Origin: Ambrosia x helenae
Taxonomy: Eukaryota; Streptophyta; Magnoliopsida; Asterales; Asteraceae
Direction of reading: 5' to 3'
Assembly (NCBI GenBank): GCA_030844895.1
Contig: CM061233.1
Coordinates: 63,017,190 to 63,081,189 of the forward strand
DNA length: 64,000 bases
Every line of letters starts with the position of its first letter. The first letter of the stretch is position 1. Made by a program: the position numbers and the translations under genes. Below the pieces are notes generated by a model. That model had not been told where the DNA came from, searched no databases, and saw only the letters and a list, made by a program, of their open reading frames with translations. Below, in pieces: positions 44,500 to 55,711 of this stretch.

Positions 44500-44840
44500 T
44501 GTAAACAATGGTAAACTCCTAATATTTATTCATAGAATATCAACAAACCAAAATAGATCATCTACCAGACGAATTAACTACATATTCAATCAAACACCAG
44601 ATTAAGAGAAAACCCTAACGACCTACGTAACAGAAGAAGATTCTAGAGAGAGAAAATATTTATTCAATCATTAAGTCTGATATCCCACATGAGAGATACG
44701 ACTATTTATATAAAACACATAACCCCAAAGGCATCTTGTAAATAACCAAAATCAGCCCAGTAATCCGCAAGTCCATATGTGTCAGCAAGCCTATAGCCAC
44801 TTGTCAATATGCAAAACCCCTAGTTCAGTATACATGTAAA
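44500..44840 (-). mobile_element. Copia-like 5' LTR (minus strand)
   Basis: It begins at the PBS and includes in sense a TATATAAATAG TATA box (about 44700-44710), a CTCTCTCTAGAATC leader, and upstream a GTGGGATATCAGAC block. The distal end near 44834 (TGTATACTG in sense) is uncertain. No pol part adjoins it; the superfamily is judged from LTR style only. Confidence 0.5.
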
Positions 44841-44989
44841 GGAAAAAAAAACATTGTAGGATTCGGGAATGGTGACAATGATAAGAATTAGCGGTTAACG
44901 AAGGACTATATGTGAAATAAGGTGATCAGTGAATAAGAGATTATCAAAGGTGTTGAGGAGTTAAGTCGAGCACAAGTGGGGTGGGTGGC

Positions 44990-47232
44990 TGATATGTCAT
45001 TAAATTCACATATAAAACATGCATAAATAGTCTCAAAATATGGTAAAATTGAGCTTAAATTGATAATTATAGTTACTAAATCATTCCTATTTGTGTTTTT
45101 TCAGGAAATTAGAGGTCCAACACGAAAATGAATGAATTTCGGGCAAAAAACAGCTAAAAACCGGAGATTCCTGAGAATACGAGACCCGAAGCATGGTTCA
45201 AGAATGTGTATAGGCCTTCTCGGAGCTTAAAAGATAAAGCAACAAACTTGGGGGATAAGAAAAAAAAACTTCTCAAAAGGGACAAAACTATGGCTAGGAG
45301 ACAAAGGATACAAGATACAACCACAACCTTGTCTCCCACATGCAAGGTTTTGTACCATAGGAAAGGGACATGTTTGCCTCTTTGCCTATAAATAGCAAGC
45401 TCACTCAATCATTTGGTATTCCTTCTTGTGCCTTCTTGGTCCAACTTCCAAGCTTCTTCCATAGATCTTGGGGTCTTGTGGGAGGCCTTAGGGCCATCCT
45501 AACATCCTACCAAGGTTAGGCATCGTCCTACATTGATTATCTTGGCTGAGAATGGAATCGTAGAGTATTTACATGCAATAAAACATCGAGGGTCGTGAGG
45601 ATCATATTAGATATATAAGATTTCGGAGGTGGAAGGCTTGTCTATGAGTCTGAAGCATCCATGTTCTTGTGACGATCACCGGTTATGGTTGTGTCCATCT
45701 ATTATTCTCCGTACCTATTTCAATTTGTAGACTTTTATTATTAGTGGTAGTTTATTTTTAGTTATTCGGTGTGTTTATCTTTTTAACTAATTCTTGTTTA
45801 TTTATCTGTGTGACAGGTTCAATTAGTGATTAACTTAATAAACATCTAAAATCAACCCTAACTTAAATAATGAAATGAACTATCATGGGGTTCGATCGGC
45901 TTTGGTAGTCCCGAGCTAGATCCATGGCAAGGAAACCGGTAGTGAGACAGATCCCTTAGGCTTCTGATATCCAAACCGAATTCTAAGCAATGGCTTCTGA
46001 TGTGGACCAGATCTGAGTGACACATTTATGGTTCTTACCTGATGTATGAGTGACTTTCTTGGCAAAGGGAGGATTCCCTACGGGTGCACCAATGATTTTT
46101 GAATCGCACACCTTTAGGATTATGTTCCACCTTTGTTAAGGATTTCATTCATCTCGGGAGGTTATGGGTTGGGTTTGTAAAGTCAAGTAATCACTAAACC
46201 AAATTTATATTTACCTGATCAATAAATATTTAAGTTGTCACTTTTAAGATAAATAAAACAAGAATATTTTATCTAGTCCTCGTTAGTACAAAGTCGTCAA
46301 CCAATGCAGGATACATGTTGCGTAGGCTTACTATAAGAGAGATCCTTCGGTGTTCAAAGTCGTTAACCTACTTAGGGGGTACGTTGTTGCTAGGGCTGAC
46401 TCTAATAAGAGATCCTTCGGTACGGAAAGCGAGAGCTAAGTGAGGTGCACGGTGTTCCTGGTCAGAAGTTAAGCCTCTACAGTAATTTAAGGAGATAAAT
46501 CAGAGGACCCAGTGCTTAAACAAGTGGTTTGGGAAGTGCTTAATAGAAGGACTCAAACTTTCCAAAAAGCTGCACGACAGTGTGAGTCGGTTGACCACAT
46601 TGTCAACAGGAGAACGAAGGCTTACAGGCCAGTAGTCCGAAGATACCTTTATGGGGACTCGTACACTTCCCCTGTGCGTGACCCATAGAGTTGCCAGAAC
46701 GTCATCCCTTATATATTTCTTTTCTCATCCCCAACTCTGAAGGGACCGTTCACCCCTGTCCTCCGCACTAATAATTAAACTTATTATTACTTTTATTAAT
46801 AAAATTGACTACTTATATGGAGGGTTCCCGAGATGTGCTTATTTACTATCTCTACTATTTTTATCTTTTTTATTTTAAAACCACACCTTTTAAAAAAAAA
46901 ACATTTTTCTTTTTAAATCCCTCCGTTTTATTTTCTTTTTCAAAACCTTATTAGTTAATGTGTTGAAAGGTTGAGTAGGGGAAAGTGTGTTCTTTGTAAT
47001 ACGATACTCGGTATTTACCCTAGAAACCTATGCTATACACGTCAGGTTCTCTGCCTATGTGTTGAATTTAGTTTCTAAGTAATTATTGTTTACTTATAAA
47101 TTTAAAAACTTGTTTGAAGGTTTAGTAAAAAAACAGTCTTTTTTCCCAAAACCAATGTTTTGGAGTTGACACATCAAGTTTTTGGCACCGGGAAAAATGA
47201 CATTTTTCTAATTAATAAAACCAAACGCATCA
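44990..47232 (+). mobile_element. Tat/Athila-like 5' LTR
   Basis: It starts TGATATGTCATTAAATTC and ends AACGCATCA at 47232, directly before the Asp PBS. An earlier end-like GACACATCA at 47176, followed by a broken PBS copy (TGGCACCGGG), suggests a local duplication. The solo LTR at 32979-43019 also contains both parts. The two LTRs lie inverted to each other about 2 kb apart. Confidence 0.75.
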
Positions 47233-47240
47233 AGTTTTTT

Positions 47241-47256
47241 GCGCCGTTGCCGGGGA
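47241..47256 (+). promoter_or_regulatory. Primer-binding site (tRNA-Asp)
   Basis: GCGCCGTTGCCGGGGA is complementary to the 3' end of plant tRNA-Asp, the usual primer of Tat/Athila elements. Confidence 0.85.
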
Positions 47257-47430
47257 ACACAAATAATTTCCAAAGAAAGACCCAAGGCTGCTGTGGCAAC
47301 TGGCAAATTCAGGTCAATGTTTAATTTGATCTTAATCACGTTTCTGATGAATTAACCTGTTTAATAGTTAGTTTTAAATTTATTATGCCGCTATGAGTCC
47401 TACGATGTCCTTCTCGAAGTTCATGGACGT
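47257..47430 (+). mobile_element. Start of Tat/Athila-like internal region
   Basis: A short leader after the PBS, cut off by the next LTR. No gag frame. Confidence 0.5.
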
Positions 47431-48010
47431 CTGGAAGCTTTAGAATAAAGAATTGCGTGCGTTTAACGTTAACGAACTGACATTGGTCAATAATCGTCAA
47501 ACTGGACTAACAAAGGGTTAATATATGTAAATACAACACTTGTTTGCTATCTATGCGATCGGACGTGAAATCGGCGCGAGAAACGGCAAAAAGCGCAATG
47601 TTTTAGAGAACGCGGAGAGGAACTGACTTGGGATTCGGATGCCAAAACGCGTAGTTTTAACCGTTATTAGACTCTCGGAATAATTATTTCTTATAAATAA
47701 TATTACTTTTTAAGTTTCGAAAGGAAACATATCATTTTATTGAGGAAAATAACGACCGATATAGTTAACGCGATTTACACACGTGAGTTGAACGCGTGTG
47801 TCAGATGTCGAAAATAATTATATTTTTGCTCGGTTTAGCTATCTTTTATATTAGGAACATTCCCGAGTTGTTTTAGTTAGTACTTTTTGAACAGTAAATA
47901 AAACCGAGACACGATACATTTATACGGGTTCGATACGCGGTATACTCCCACCTACCCACAAACCCCAGCTATTTAAGCTTCCTACCTCTCCTCGTTCCTC
48001 ATTTGTGCAG

Positions 48011-48012
<2 letters not shown>

Positions 48013-48044
<32 letters not shown>
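48013..48044. repeat. (CT)n microsatellite
   Basis: CT-dinucleotide run in the presumed leader of the long LTR. Confidence 0.95.
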
Positions 48045-48045
<1 letters not shown>

Positions 48046-48109
48046 GCCTCTCTCTAGAAACCCTAACACATACACTCTCTCTAACTCGTCACTTTCTCTC
48101 TAACCCTTC

Positions 48110-48808
48110 TGTTAGGACAAAAAGGATTGGTGAAACCACTTTTGCAAACCTTGGTCTAATTCACTTTCTGTCAAAATACTCTAAGTATGGAACTGCTGAA
48201 GACAAAGAATCAAACTGCTGAAGAAGAGATTCAGAAGTGCTGAAGAAGAAGTCATCAGAAGTTCTGAAGTTCAAACCAGACACTTCTACTGAAGAACTAC
48301 TGAAGACAAACTACTCATCAGTAGTTTGTCATTCATCAGTACTTGAAGAAGATCTTTTCCACTGCCTTTGTATATCAGTAGTTTAATACTTTAGTATTTC
48401 TTTTTGCTTTATGTACAAGTTCCAAGACTGCAACTTGTTGCAACTTGTTTCTGAACTTGCTTTTTGGCAAGGTTCATGTATTTGTAAAGTCTATAAATAG
48501 AAGGATTCATCCTTCTGTTTTAGACATTGATTTTAATACAAGAAATCCTTCAACTCTTATTATTGTTATTTCCATTTCGTGTTTACTGAGAATCTGTCAA
48601 AGTGTTTCATTCTCATTCAATACTTAGATTCTCAATAAACACTTCTCATTTATTAGTTCTTGATTCCAGGGGGAGTAATAACTCCTGTTGATAAGTGTAG
48701 CAATAAACTTATAAACATTCCGCTGTGCTATCACTCACCAAGAACTTGCTAAACACTTAAGTGTCAACTAGCAAGTTCAAACTAAAAGAGCAGCATAGTG
48801 ATCCAACA
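48110..48808 (+). mobile_element. Solo LTR, 699 bp
   Basis: Starts TGTTAGGA and ends ATCCAACA (imperfect inverted ends), flanked by the 5-bp duplication CCTTC (48105-48109 and 48809-48813). A CTATAAATAG TATA box lies at about 48492. No internal part is present. The superfamily cannot be told; a Copia-type LTR is likely by size. Confidence 0.85.
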
Positions 48809-49526
48809 CCTTCCTCCCCCAAACTCAATCTCTCTCTCCCTCGATGCTGTTACAAAGACCGGCCACCAGCATGTGGTTCTAGGCCTGAAATGGGCTGTAG
48901 TGGTCGTTTTATGGTGGTTAAAGGCGGTGGAACTCGACGGTTTTACAAGGTAGTCCGGATGAGGAGGTGGTGGCATTCGGTAGTTGTAGTGGCTGCTATG
49001 GTTGACATCTCCTTGTATCAGATCTGGTGGGTTACGATGAGGGTTGTTTCCGGTGGTCAGTATGGGTCGAGTCAATCTATGGTGGCCGATAGGGTTGGGT
49101 TTTGGGTCCGGTTCAGGTGTTCGAGCGACTGTGGTGGTATTTGATGGTGGGTTCGGGGCTGCAGGTTGGGTTTTGTGCTTCAGTTTCGCTCTAGGTCAGG
49201 TTAAGTCAAACTTTTGTGGGTTTTGGTCCGACTGCAGTTGGTCGGGTCGTGGTGGTTACATATCCGGCAGTTTCTCAACTCATATCTGGTCGTTTTGGGT
49301 TATGTTTGTATCGCACAGGCCAGATCTGGTCAGATCCGTGTGTTTTGGGTCATATTCAGGTTGTTCGGGTTAGATCCGTGTGTTTCGGGTCAGATCTGGT
49401 TGGTTCGGGTTTTGGGGTGCGAAGCACGGTGATGGTCAACTCGGTCAGATCTAGCCAACACGTCGTTCAAGACGCTTCTGGTCGTGCGCGTATGAAAATG
49501 GTATAACTAACTCGTATTTATCTTTG

Positions 49527-49556
<30 letters not shown>
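49527..49556. repeat. (AT)n microsatellite
   Basis: A pure AT run within the long LTR. Confidence 0.95.
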
Positions 49557-49558
<2 letters not shown>

Positions 49559-50636
49559 CTAAAGTATATAAAATCGAATGGCTAACCCGCGAGACGAACT
49601 GACTTTAATAATAAACGATAAGTATAATTGGACGATTGGTAATAGTGACTAAAATGCGTGACTTATAATATCGATATTGGACTAAATATGTTGGACTATA
49701 TATATATAACTATATATGTATATAAATATAAATAAAGGTAGTATTTATATAAGTTGCCGAAATATATAATGTTTGTCTCGATTTATAGATCTCGGCAAAA
49801 TAAGTTATTATCTTGTGTTGGTGAATTGATTTTGGGAAATTGTAAGACGATTTGTGTTGTTTGGTTTGTGCAAAACCCGAATTTTTTATAAAAAATCCTA
49901 AGAGCAACAAAGGCGATATTGTTACTTGTTTTTATAAATAAATTCTCCCAAGTGTTTGACAAGTTTATTGTATACAAATCGAAACGTTTTCAGAAACCTT
50001 TATTTGAAACACTAACGATGATTCTTGGACATTATTTACAAAGCAAATATACAATATCTATCAAGCGTCAAATGTATCGTTTCTCAAAGGTTTCCAATAA
50101 GTAAACAATGTTTATTGTTCGGTTTTAAAGTACATAAATGTTTGATCATTGGGAACAATTTTATGAAAAATAATGTTTTAGACCCCTTAAAGTACTCGAA
50201 TTTTGGAAAGAGAGGTAACAAATACTATTAGCCGTTTTAATAACTATACTAGTATTTTCTCAATGCAAGACAAACGCGTATATCCGAAATACGAGACAAG
50301 CTACGACTTAGGATAAGTATACGTTTCGCAGTACTAGTCCAACATGGTTTACATACGAATAGTAACAAGTGCGAAAGTTGAATGCTATGTTGTGTGTTAA
50401 GCATACTTAAGACTCGGGTTATTACACACGAGTCTATATAGTTGGATAAACTATCTTTTAGCCGGATAATGATTTAGGTTCATTTGTGTTAGACTTTAAG
50501 GTTTCCTTTGTTGATAATTAGGGCACGAGGAAGTCAGTCAAGTTCAGGATTTATTTGCTAGCACTTTAGTAGTGGTTCCAGGTGAGCTCATGACCCCACT
50601 TTCTACTGTTTTGCAAATGTTTTCGGGGGGGGGGTG

Positions 50637-51690
50637 GCATGCAAGTTTCGCAAAAGCATTTGATATTTCAATAAATAACTTATGCATTTCTTAAACCATT
50701 TTAACAAATGGATATTGAATTCTCACAAACGGTTTATACAAAGTTCACATCAAAACACACTAGTTTTATACAAGTAAACGTGAATTGCAAACATGCATGA
50801 GTTGTCGCTAAGGACGGGGTTGTCCTTGTTATTTTTAGGGACTGGGTTGTCCTTGTTCATTTAGTTCATTTCAGAGGACAGGGTCGTCCTTATACATTTT
50901 CATATGACCGAACTACCTTGATCGCACTTCTAAGGCTTAGAGGGTCCTTGTCATTGTTCGAATGTACAGTCAAGTACTTACGACTATTCGCTACTATAAC
51001 TAGCTGCTAGTTGGCATCGTAGCGAGAACGCGATCTTTGTGAGGCACATACTAGCCTAGGGTTGGTTATAGGCTCATGCAGGGATTTTCATTTATAATCC
51101 AAATGAACGGCTTATGTTTTCAACCGTTCTAAAAGAACAGTTTTCAAAAGTTATTGTGGAAGCATGCAAGTTTTGCAAAAGCATTTGATATTTCAATAAA
51201 TAACTTGTGCATTTCTTAAACCATTTTAACAAATGGATATCGAATTCTCACAAACGGTTTATACAAAGTTCACATCAAAACACACTAGTTTTATACAAGT
51301 AAACGTGAATTGCAAACATGCATGAGTTGTTGCTAAGGACATGGTTGCCCTTATTCTTTTTAGGGACTGGGTTGTCCTTGTTCATTTTAGGGGACTGGGT
51401 TATCCTAGTTCATTTCAAAGGACAGGGTTGTCCTTGTACATTTTCATATCACCGAACTACCTTGATCACACTTCTAAGGGTTAGAGGGTCCTTGTCATTG
51501 TTCAACTGTACAGTCAAGTACTCACGACTATTCGCTACTATAACCAGCTGCTAGTTGGCATCGTAGTGAGAACACGATCTTCGTGAGGCACATGCAGGGA
51601 TTTTCATTTATAATCCAAATGAACGGCTTATGTTTTCAACCGTTCTAAAAGAATAGTTTTCAAAAGTTATTGTGGAATGCCCAACGAGGA
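50637..51690. repeat. ~530-bp tandem duplication within the LTR
   Basis: 50637-51160 and 51166-51690 share CAAAAGCATTTGATATTTCA, GAATTGCAAACATGCATGAG and TATAATCCAAATGAACGG. Each unit also holds several shorter copies of GGACTGGGTTGTCCTTGTTC. Confidence 0.88.
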
Positions 51691-52036
51691 TTCCATGGGG
51701 ACTTTTTACAAGAATTTCTCTAATTTGGTTTTGAGTAATAAAGCTGAACTTTCTCACAATGCTTTACCATTATTTTCCATGATTTAAAGGAAAACAATTT
51801 TACAAGAAACAAATATAAAACCATGAACTCGCCAACTTTATGTTGACCTTTTAAGCATGTTTTTCTCAGGTATCATTTGGCACGACAGAGTTGGATTAGG
51901 TAGAATTATTGGAATTAGATACCCTAGCAAGCTCTTAGATGGCGTTCATTAGCTTTTGAAGTCTTAGATCTATCATTCCGTTGCGTAGTAAAGGTACAAT
52001 TGGGTCACGACCGAATGCAGATTTTGGGGTGTGACA

Positions 52037-52449
52037 ACTGCCATAATATATCACAAACGGGAGGGCATACTCGAGTTGTTATGGGTTGGTTTCGGTTCAA
52101 AATCATGTTGTACAAATCATGAGTTCGTAAGGTAATCTTAGGGAATGTTACAGGCGCTTATGGATGGTAGTCGGTGAAGTTATTCAAGAGTTATTTAACG
52201 CTTTTGAGGTAAGATATTGTTTTCTAAAAACTCGGGTACACGTCAAAGACACCCTTTTATTATTGCAGGTTAATTTTTATTTATGATGATTGTGGGTATT
52301 ATATACAAACGGTTAGATCATCGTTCGGGTTATGGGTGTAATATTTATACTTGTTTATATGATGAGTTAGCTTAGTTTGTCGTAATGATTATTTACCTCA
52401 ATTTATCAAGGTATATATGTCCATACATATAAAGGTTTGGCTAAAATAA
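52037..52449. other. Unassigned sequence
   Basis: Possible short open stretch near 52140-52200 followed by GTAAGA and, later, a TTGCAG. It is too short to call a gene. Confidence 0.3.
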
Positions 52450-52803
52450 AAACCCTCTTGAGTTGTGAAAACCCTATGTAAAAAACTTTTTTTTTCCTGA
52501 TTTTTTCAGAATAGCTTTTATATTCAATTTTATTAGTTTTGGCAAAAAAAAAAATCAAAAAAGCGCCGAGTAGATTATTTTGTTACACATATGTTACACA
52601 AACTCGATTTTATCATACGTCAGCATTGTTACATATGTAACATCTGTGTTACGTAATTTTTAAAAAAAATCTATTCGGCGCTTTTTTGATTTTTTGGGCC
52701 GAAAGTCATAAAATTAAGTATACAAGCTATTCTAAAAAAATTAGAAAAAAACAATGTTGTTACATAGGGTTTTTTACGGGTTTTCACAAATCAAGAAGGG
52801 TTT
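52450..52803. mobile_element. Foldback MITE with ~160-bp inverted arms
   Basis: AACCCTCTTGAGTTGTGAAA at the left is mirrored by TTTCACAAATCAAGAAGGGT at the right. Inner arms with AATCAAAAAAGCGCCGA and TCGGCGCTTTTTTGATT pair around a centre rich in GTTACA/TGTAAC. No coding capacity. Target duplication not resolved. Confidence 0.75.
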
Positions 52804-53335
52804 CACAGGATACTGTATATATGTTTATATGTTTATAACGATTTGTATGAGTTGTTTCATGATTTCAATATATGGGTGCGATGAAAAATGAAATTTTGTT
52901 ATGTTTTTTCATATTTTGTTTTATAAAGCTTGAATTCAATTCATATGTATTCGCTTATTTGATTCACATAGTCATGCTAATTTAGTTTTTTTATGTATGT
53001 TGATAAATAAAATTTGAAAATACGATTAAACTATTATTTGTTCTTGAATCCACTTCCACAAATGAATGAAAATGTATAGAGAAGCACATTTATAAATAAC
53101 TTATCATGTGGCGTATTCTGTATGTTTATGTATGTTAATGATTTAAAAGTTACCGTTATAATAAAACTGTGATTTATTTTTGAACTACAACATGTCGGTA
53201 CACACACACTGTTTGATTGGCACCTTATGGAATAAGGGGTTTAAGCATAGTCCATGTGATTGTTCGATTTGGTGTTTTGTATGGTTGATGGTTTGATGTT
53301 ATACTTATTGTTTTCTAACTTGAAGATGTTTGCAG

Positions 53336-53388
53336 AAACTCAGGAAAAGATATGGGAGAGAACCAATCTTGCTATGCGTCATCCTCAG
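53336..53388 (+). other. Possible captured or orphan exon, 53 bp
   Basis: Flanked by TTTGCAG on the left and GTGATTTG on the right, i.e. plausible acceptor and donor. One frame reads ETQEKIWERTNLAMRHPQ, another KLRKRYGREPILLCVILR. No neighbouring exon is recognised. Confidence 0.25.
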
Positions 53389-54048
53389 GTGATTTGTTAG
53401 TTTGATTTATGCTTAAATGTGAATGGATAGATATTCTTTAAGCTTGAAGAATGAATCCCCACATATATGTTGATTACTAGATTACAAGATGACATATACA
53501 TAATTCTAATCACCATTTTAGAATTAAGCAAATAGCATCAATGGGTATTCTGTAGTAATTATTAGTGGCTAGTATAGGAATCAAATTCATAAGGGACCAA
53601 TATAATTGAGATGGTAGCGTGTTAGGCGGTTAAAGGATACGATAACAGCCGAAATGATAGTTTTTCTTTGCAGTCGTATTTGGTTGAGTTTTTCTTGTGC
53701 AAATCACATATTAAAGATTTTATTACGTTATATTAGATTTTTCAACTCCGAGACTCTCCCGGGGTATAAACTAATAAATAGTATCAACGATTATAATCAA
53801 GACAAAAGTATAAGTACACTTTCAATAAAAAACCCTAAATGTGTACTTCCCTTTGCTCCTTGGTCACCACCGTTGTGTTCTTTTTCTCTCTCCATTAATG
53901 TTGTATAAACAAGTACTTTTCCACCATTGAATATTATATGAAATCTTCGTTATACATATCACATCATAATTATGATATCTTATTGTTTTATTGGTAAACT
54001 AAAAAAGCCAAAGTCATTATATACCAACCATGAGTCCATGACTAATAA
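53389..54048. other. Unassigned AT-rich sequence
   Basis: No element end or gene supported. The 53654-53908 open frame has no recognisable motif. Confidence 0.4.
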
Positions 54049-54415
54049 GGTTATTTTATTTTTTATGCAAACTTGAAATGACAAATGTATAATAATTAAT
54101 TGAATTATTTACAAAAAAAATAAATAAATAAACAAAGTAAAATAAAATAAATAAATCTTTAGGATCTTGAAAATAAAGTTTTTAATATTTAACACATTGT
54201 TTTTAGTTCAATTGTAACACCATTAACAGTTAAACGATGAGACGATTTTGTTTTGAGTTAGGAATCACAAGTGGTGTTATTTAAAAAAAACATAACTTTA
54301 TGAAATTAGTTATTTGATTTTGATATTTGGTGATTTAATTGTGGGCCAAAATAAGAGATAGATAGTGTTGCCGATCGAGCTTAAAGGAGCGGCTACTGTG
54401 TTGAGGTTTCCGTGT
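54049..54415. repeat. Direct repeat flanking the Copia relic, left copy
   Basis: It shares GGTTATTTTA, CAAAGTAAAATAAAATAAAT, GTGATTTAATTGTGGGCCAA and GATCGAGCTTA with 60581-60905. The two differ by many substitutions and indels, so they are old. Confidence 0.75.
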
Positions 54416-55054
54416 ATGTTTTAAATTAAAACCAAGTGGAAAATTCATTAATCAAAATGAGAAAGTCATTCTAGTGATCCATTTGCAAAACATAAAGAAA
54501 TCAATCACAACCAGGGTGTTCAAAGTTGGTTGGGTTCAGTTATGAGGGCTTAACCATAACCGAGCTTCGATGATGAATGCTTATTGGTTCTGTTGATACC
54601 GTTCGAACAACATCAAAACCAGAATGATGTTTGTTTTTATCATTTTCGATCTATGTATAGACACGTGTTGATGTTCTATACCACGTGCATGTATTGTATG
54701 GTACTATAATAAAGCGGGCCGATACCCATCGAATGCCCATGATAACATATCGCTGCAATGTGCGGGCAATTAGACTTTTTTACTTAAACTATTACAATAA
54801 ACCATCATTTGAATCCTTAATCATCCTGAATTTTTGTGTAAAAGGTTATACTCAAGATGGATTAAATTATCAAAGAATCTTTTTAACTATCTTACAAAAG
54901 ATTTCTTTGAGGTTCATTACCGTCCTTGTAGCTCATAATAACTAAGGGCCACGTTAGATGGACATTAAAACAACTTTCCATAACAATGACCTACATGTTC
55001 ATTAAACAGCCTGAAAGTTCTAAACTGAAGGTTAAGAACACTTAGTCTATAAGA

Positions 55055-55510
55055 CAATGAGATCCATGTATGGGTTGATGCAAGCATAAAACGTGTTGGA
55101 ATCAGAATGAAATTCTCTTCATCAAGAACTAAGTGGATTAAAGCACCTACCTCAAGATGATTGGGAGCAACTAATGAAAACTTTTCCTTAGATAGATTAC
55201 ATTTCTCTTGACAAGTATATGTTACCTAAGTCAAAACATTTTTATGCATACTTTTTGACATGATGAATACCGGGGATCCCTCTTACGTGATAAGAATCAA
55301 AATATACCGAGATAGACCCAATGGGATATTAGTTTCATCCCATAAGTTTTACTCTAAGCGGGTCCTTACATATGTAACATACTATTGCTCTCCTTTAGAT
55401 GATAATAGGATAAATGAGATTATTACCTTATGCTTAATTAATTTAGAAGTCTTATGTAAAGTTAAGTCTATGCTTGTTTATGATATTGTTCATATTGCTT
55501 AACACTATAC
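55055..55510 (+). pseudogene. Copia pol relic: reverse transcriptase part
   Basis: It reads SMYGLMQA at 55066-55089 (the RT motif usually SIYGLKQA). It then passes through frameshifts to an open stretch (55260-55502) containing GDPSYVIRIKIYRDRPNGIL, equivalent to the conserved region after the YVDD box. YVDD itself is not found. Stops and frameshifts make it inactive. Confidence 0.72.
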
Positions 55511-55711
55511 TTGTCTGGATTATTGTAAAGCATCTAATGGAACATTACAATATCTTTAAGAAACAAGAGACTACAATCTAAAGAAGAAGTGATAACTTAA
55601 GGCGATTGACTACTCTTATTCTAACTTTGTTATATTCAAAGGAAATCAAGTGCCAATTTGGGGTATATCATAACGTCAGTAGACATAACTATCTCATGGG
55701 GGAGTCATAAG

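Larger units (their letters stand above)
47430..52036 (+). mobile_element. Long Gypsy-type LTR with nested solo LTR and internal duplication
   Basis: It ends GATTTTGGGGTGTGACA at 52036. A CTATTTAAGC TATA-like site (47969) is followed by a CT-rich leader (48013-48044), as in other long chromovirus-type LTRs. A solo LTR lies at 48110-48808. The left edge is not clear: I find no TGTGAC start, and there is no PBS after 52036. Open frames at 48761-49506 are in a G-rich leader and have no recognisable domain. Confidence 0.5.

Noticed and set aside
48761..49506. Several overlapping open frames (72-127 codons)
   Set aside because: They are a by-product of a G-rich stop-poor stretch next to a solo LTR, with no domain or conserved start.
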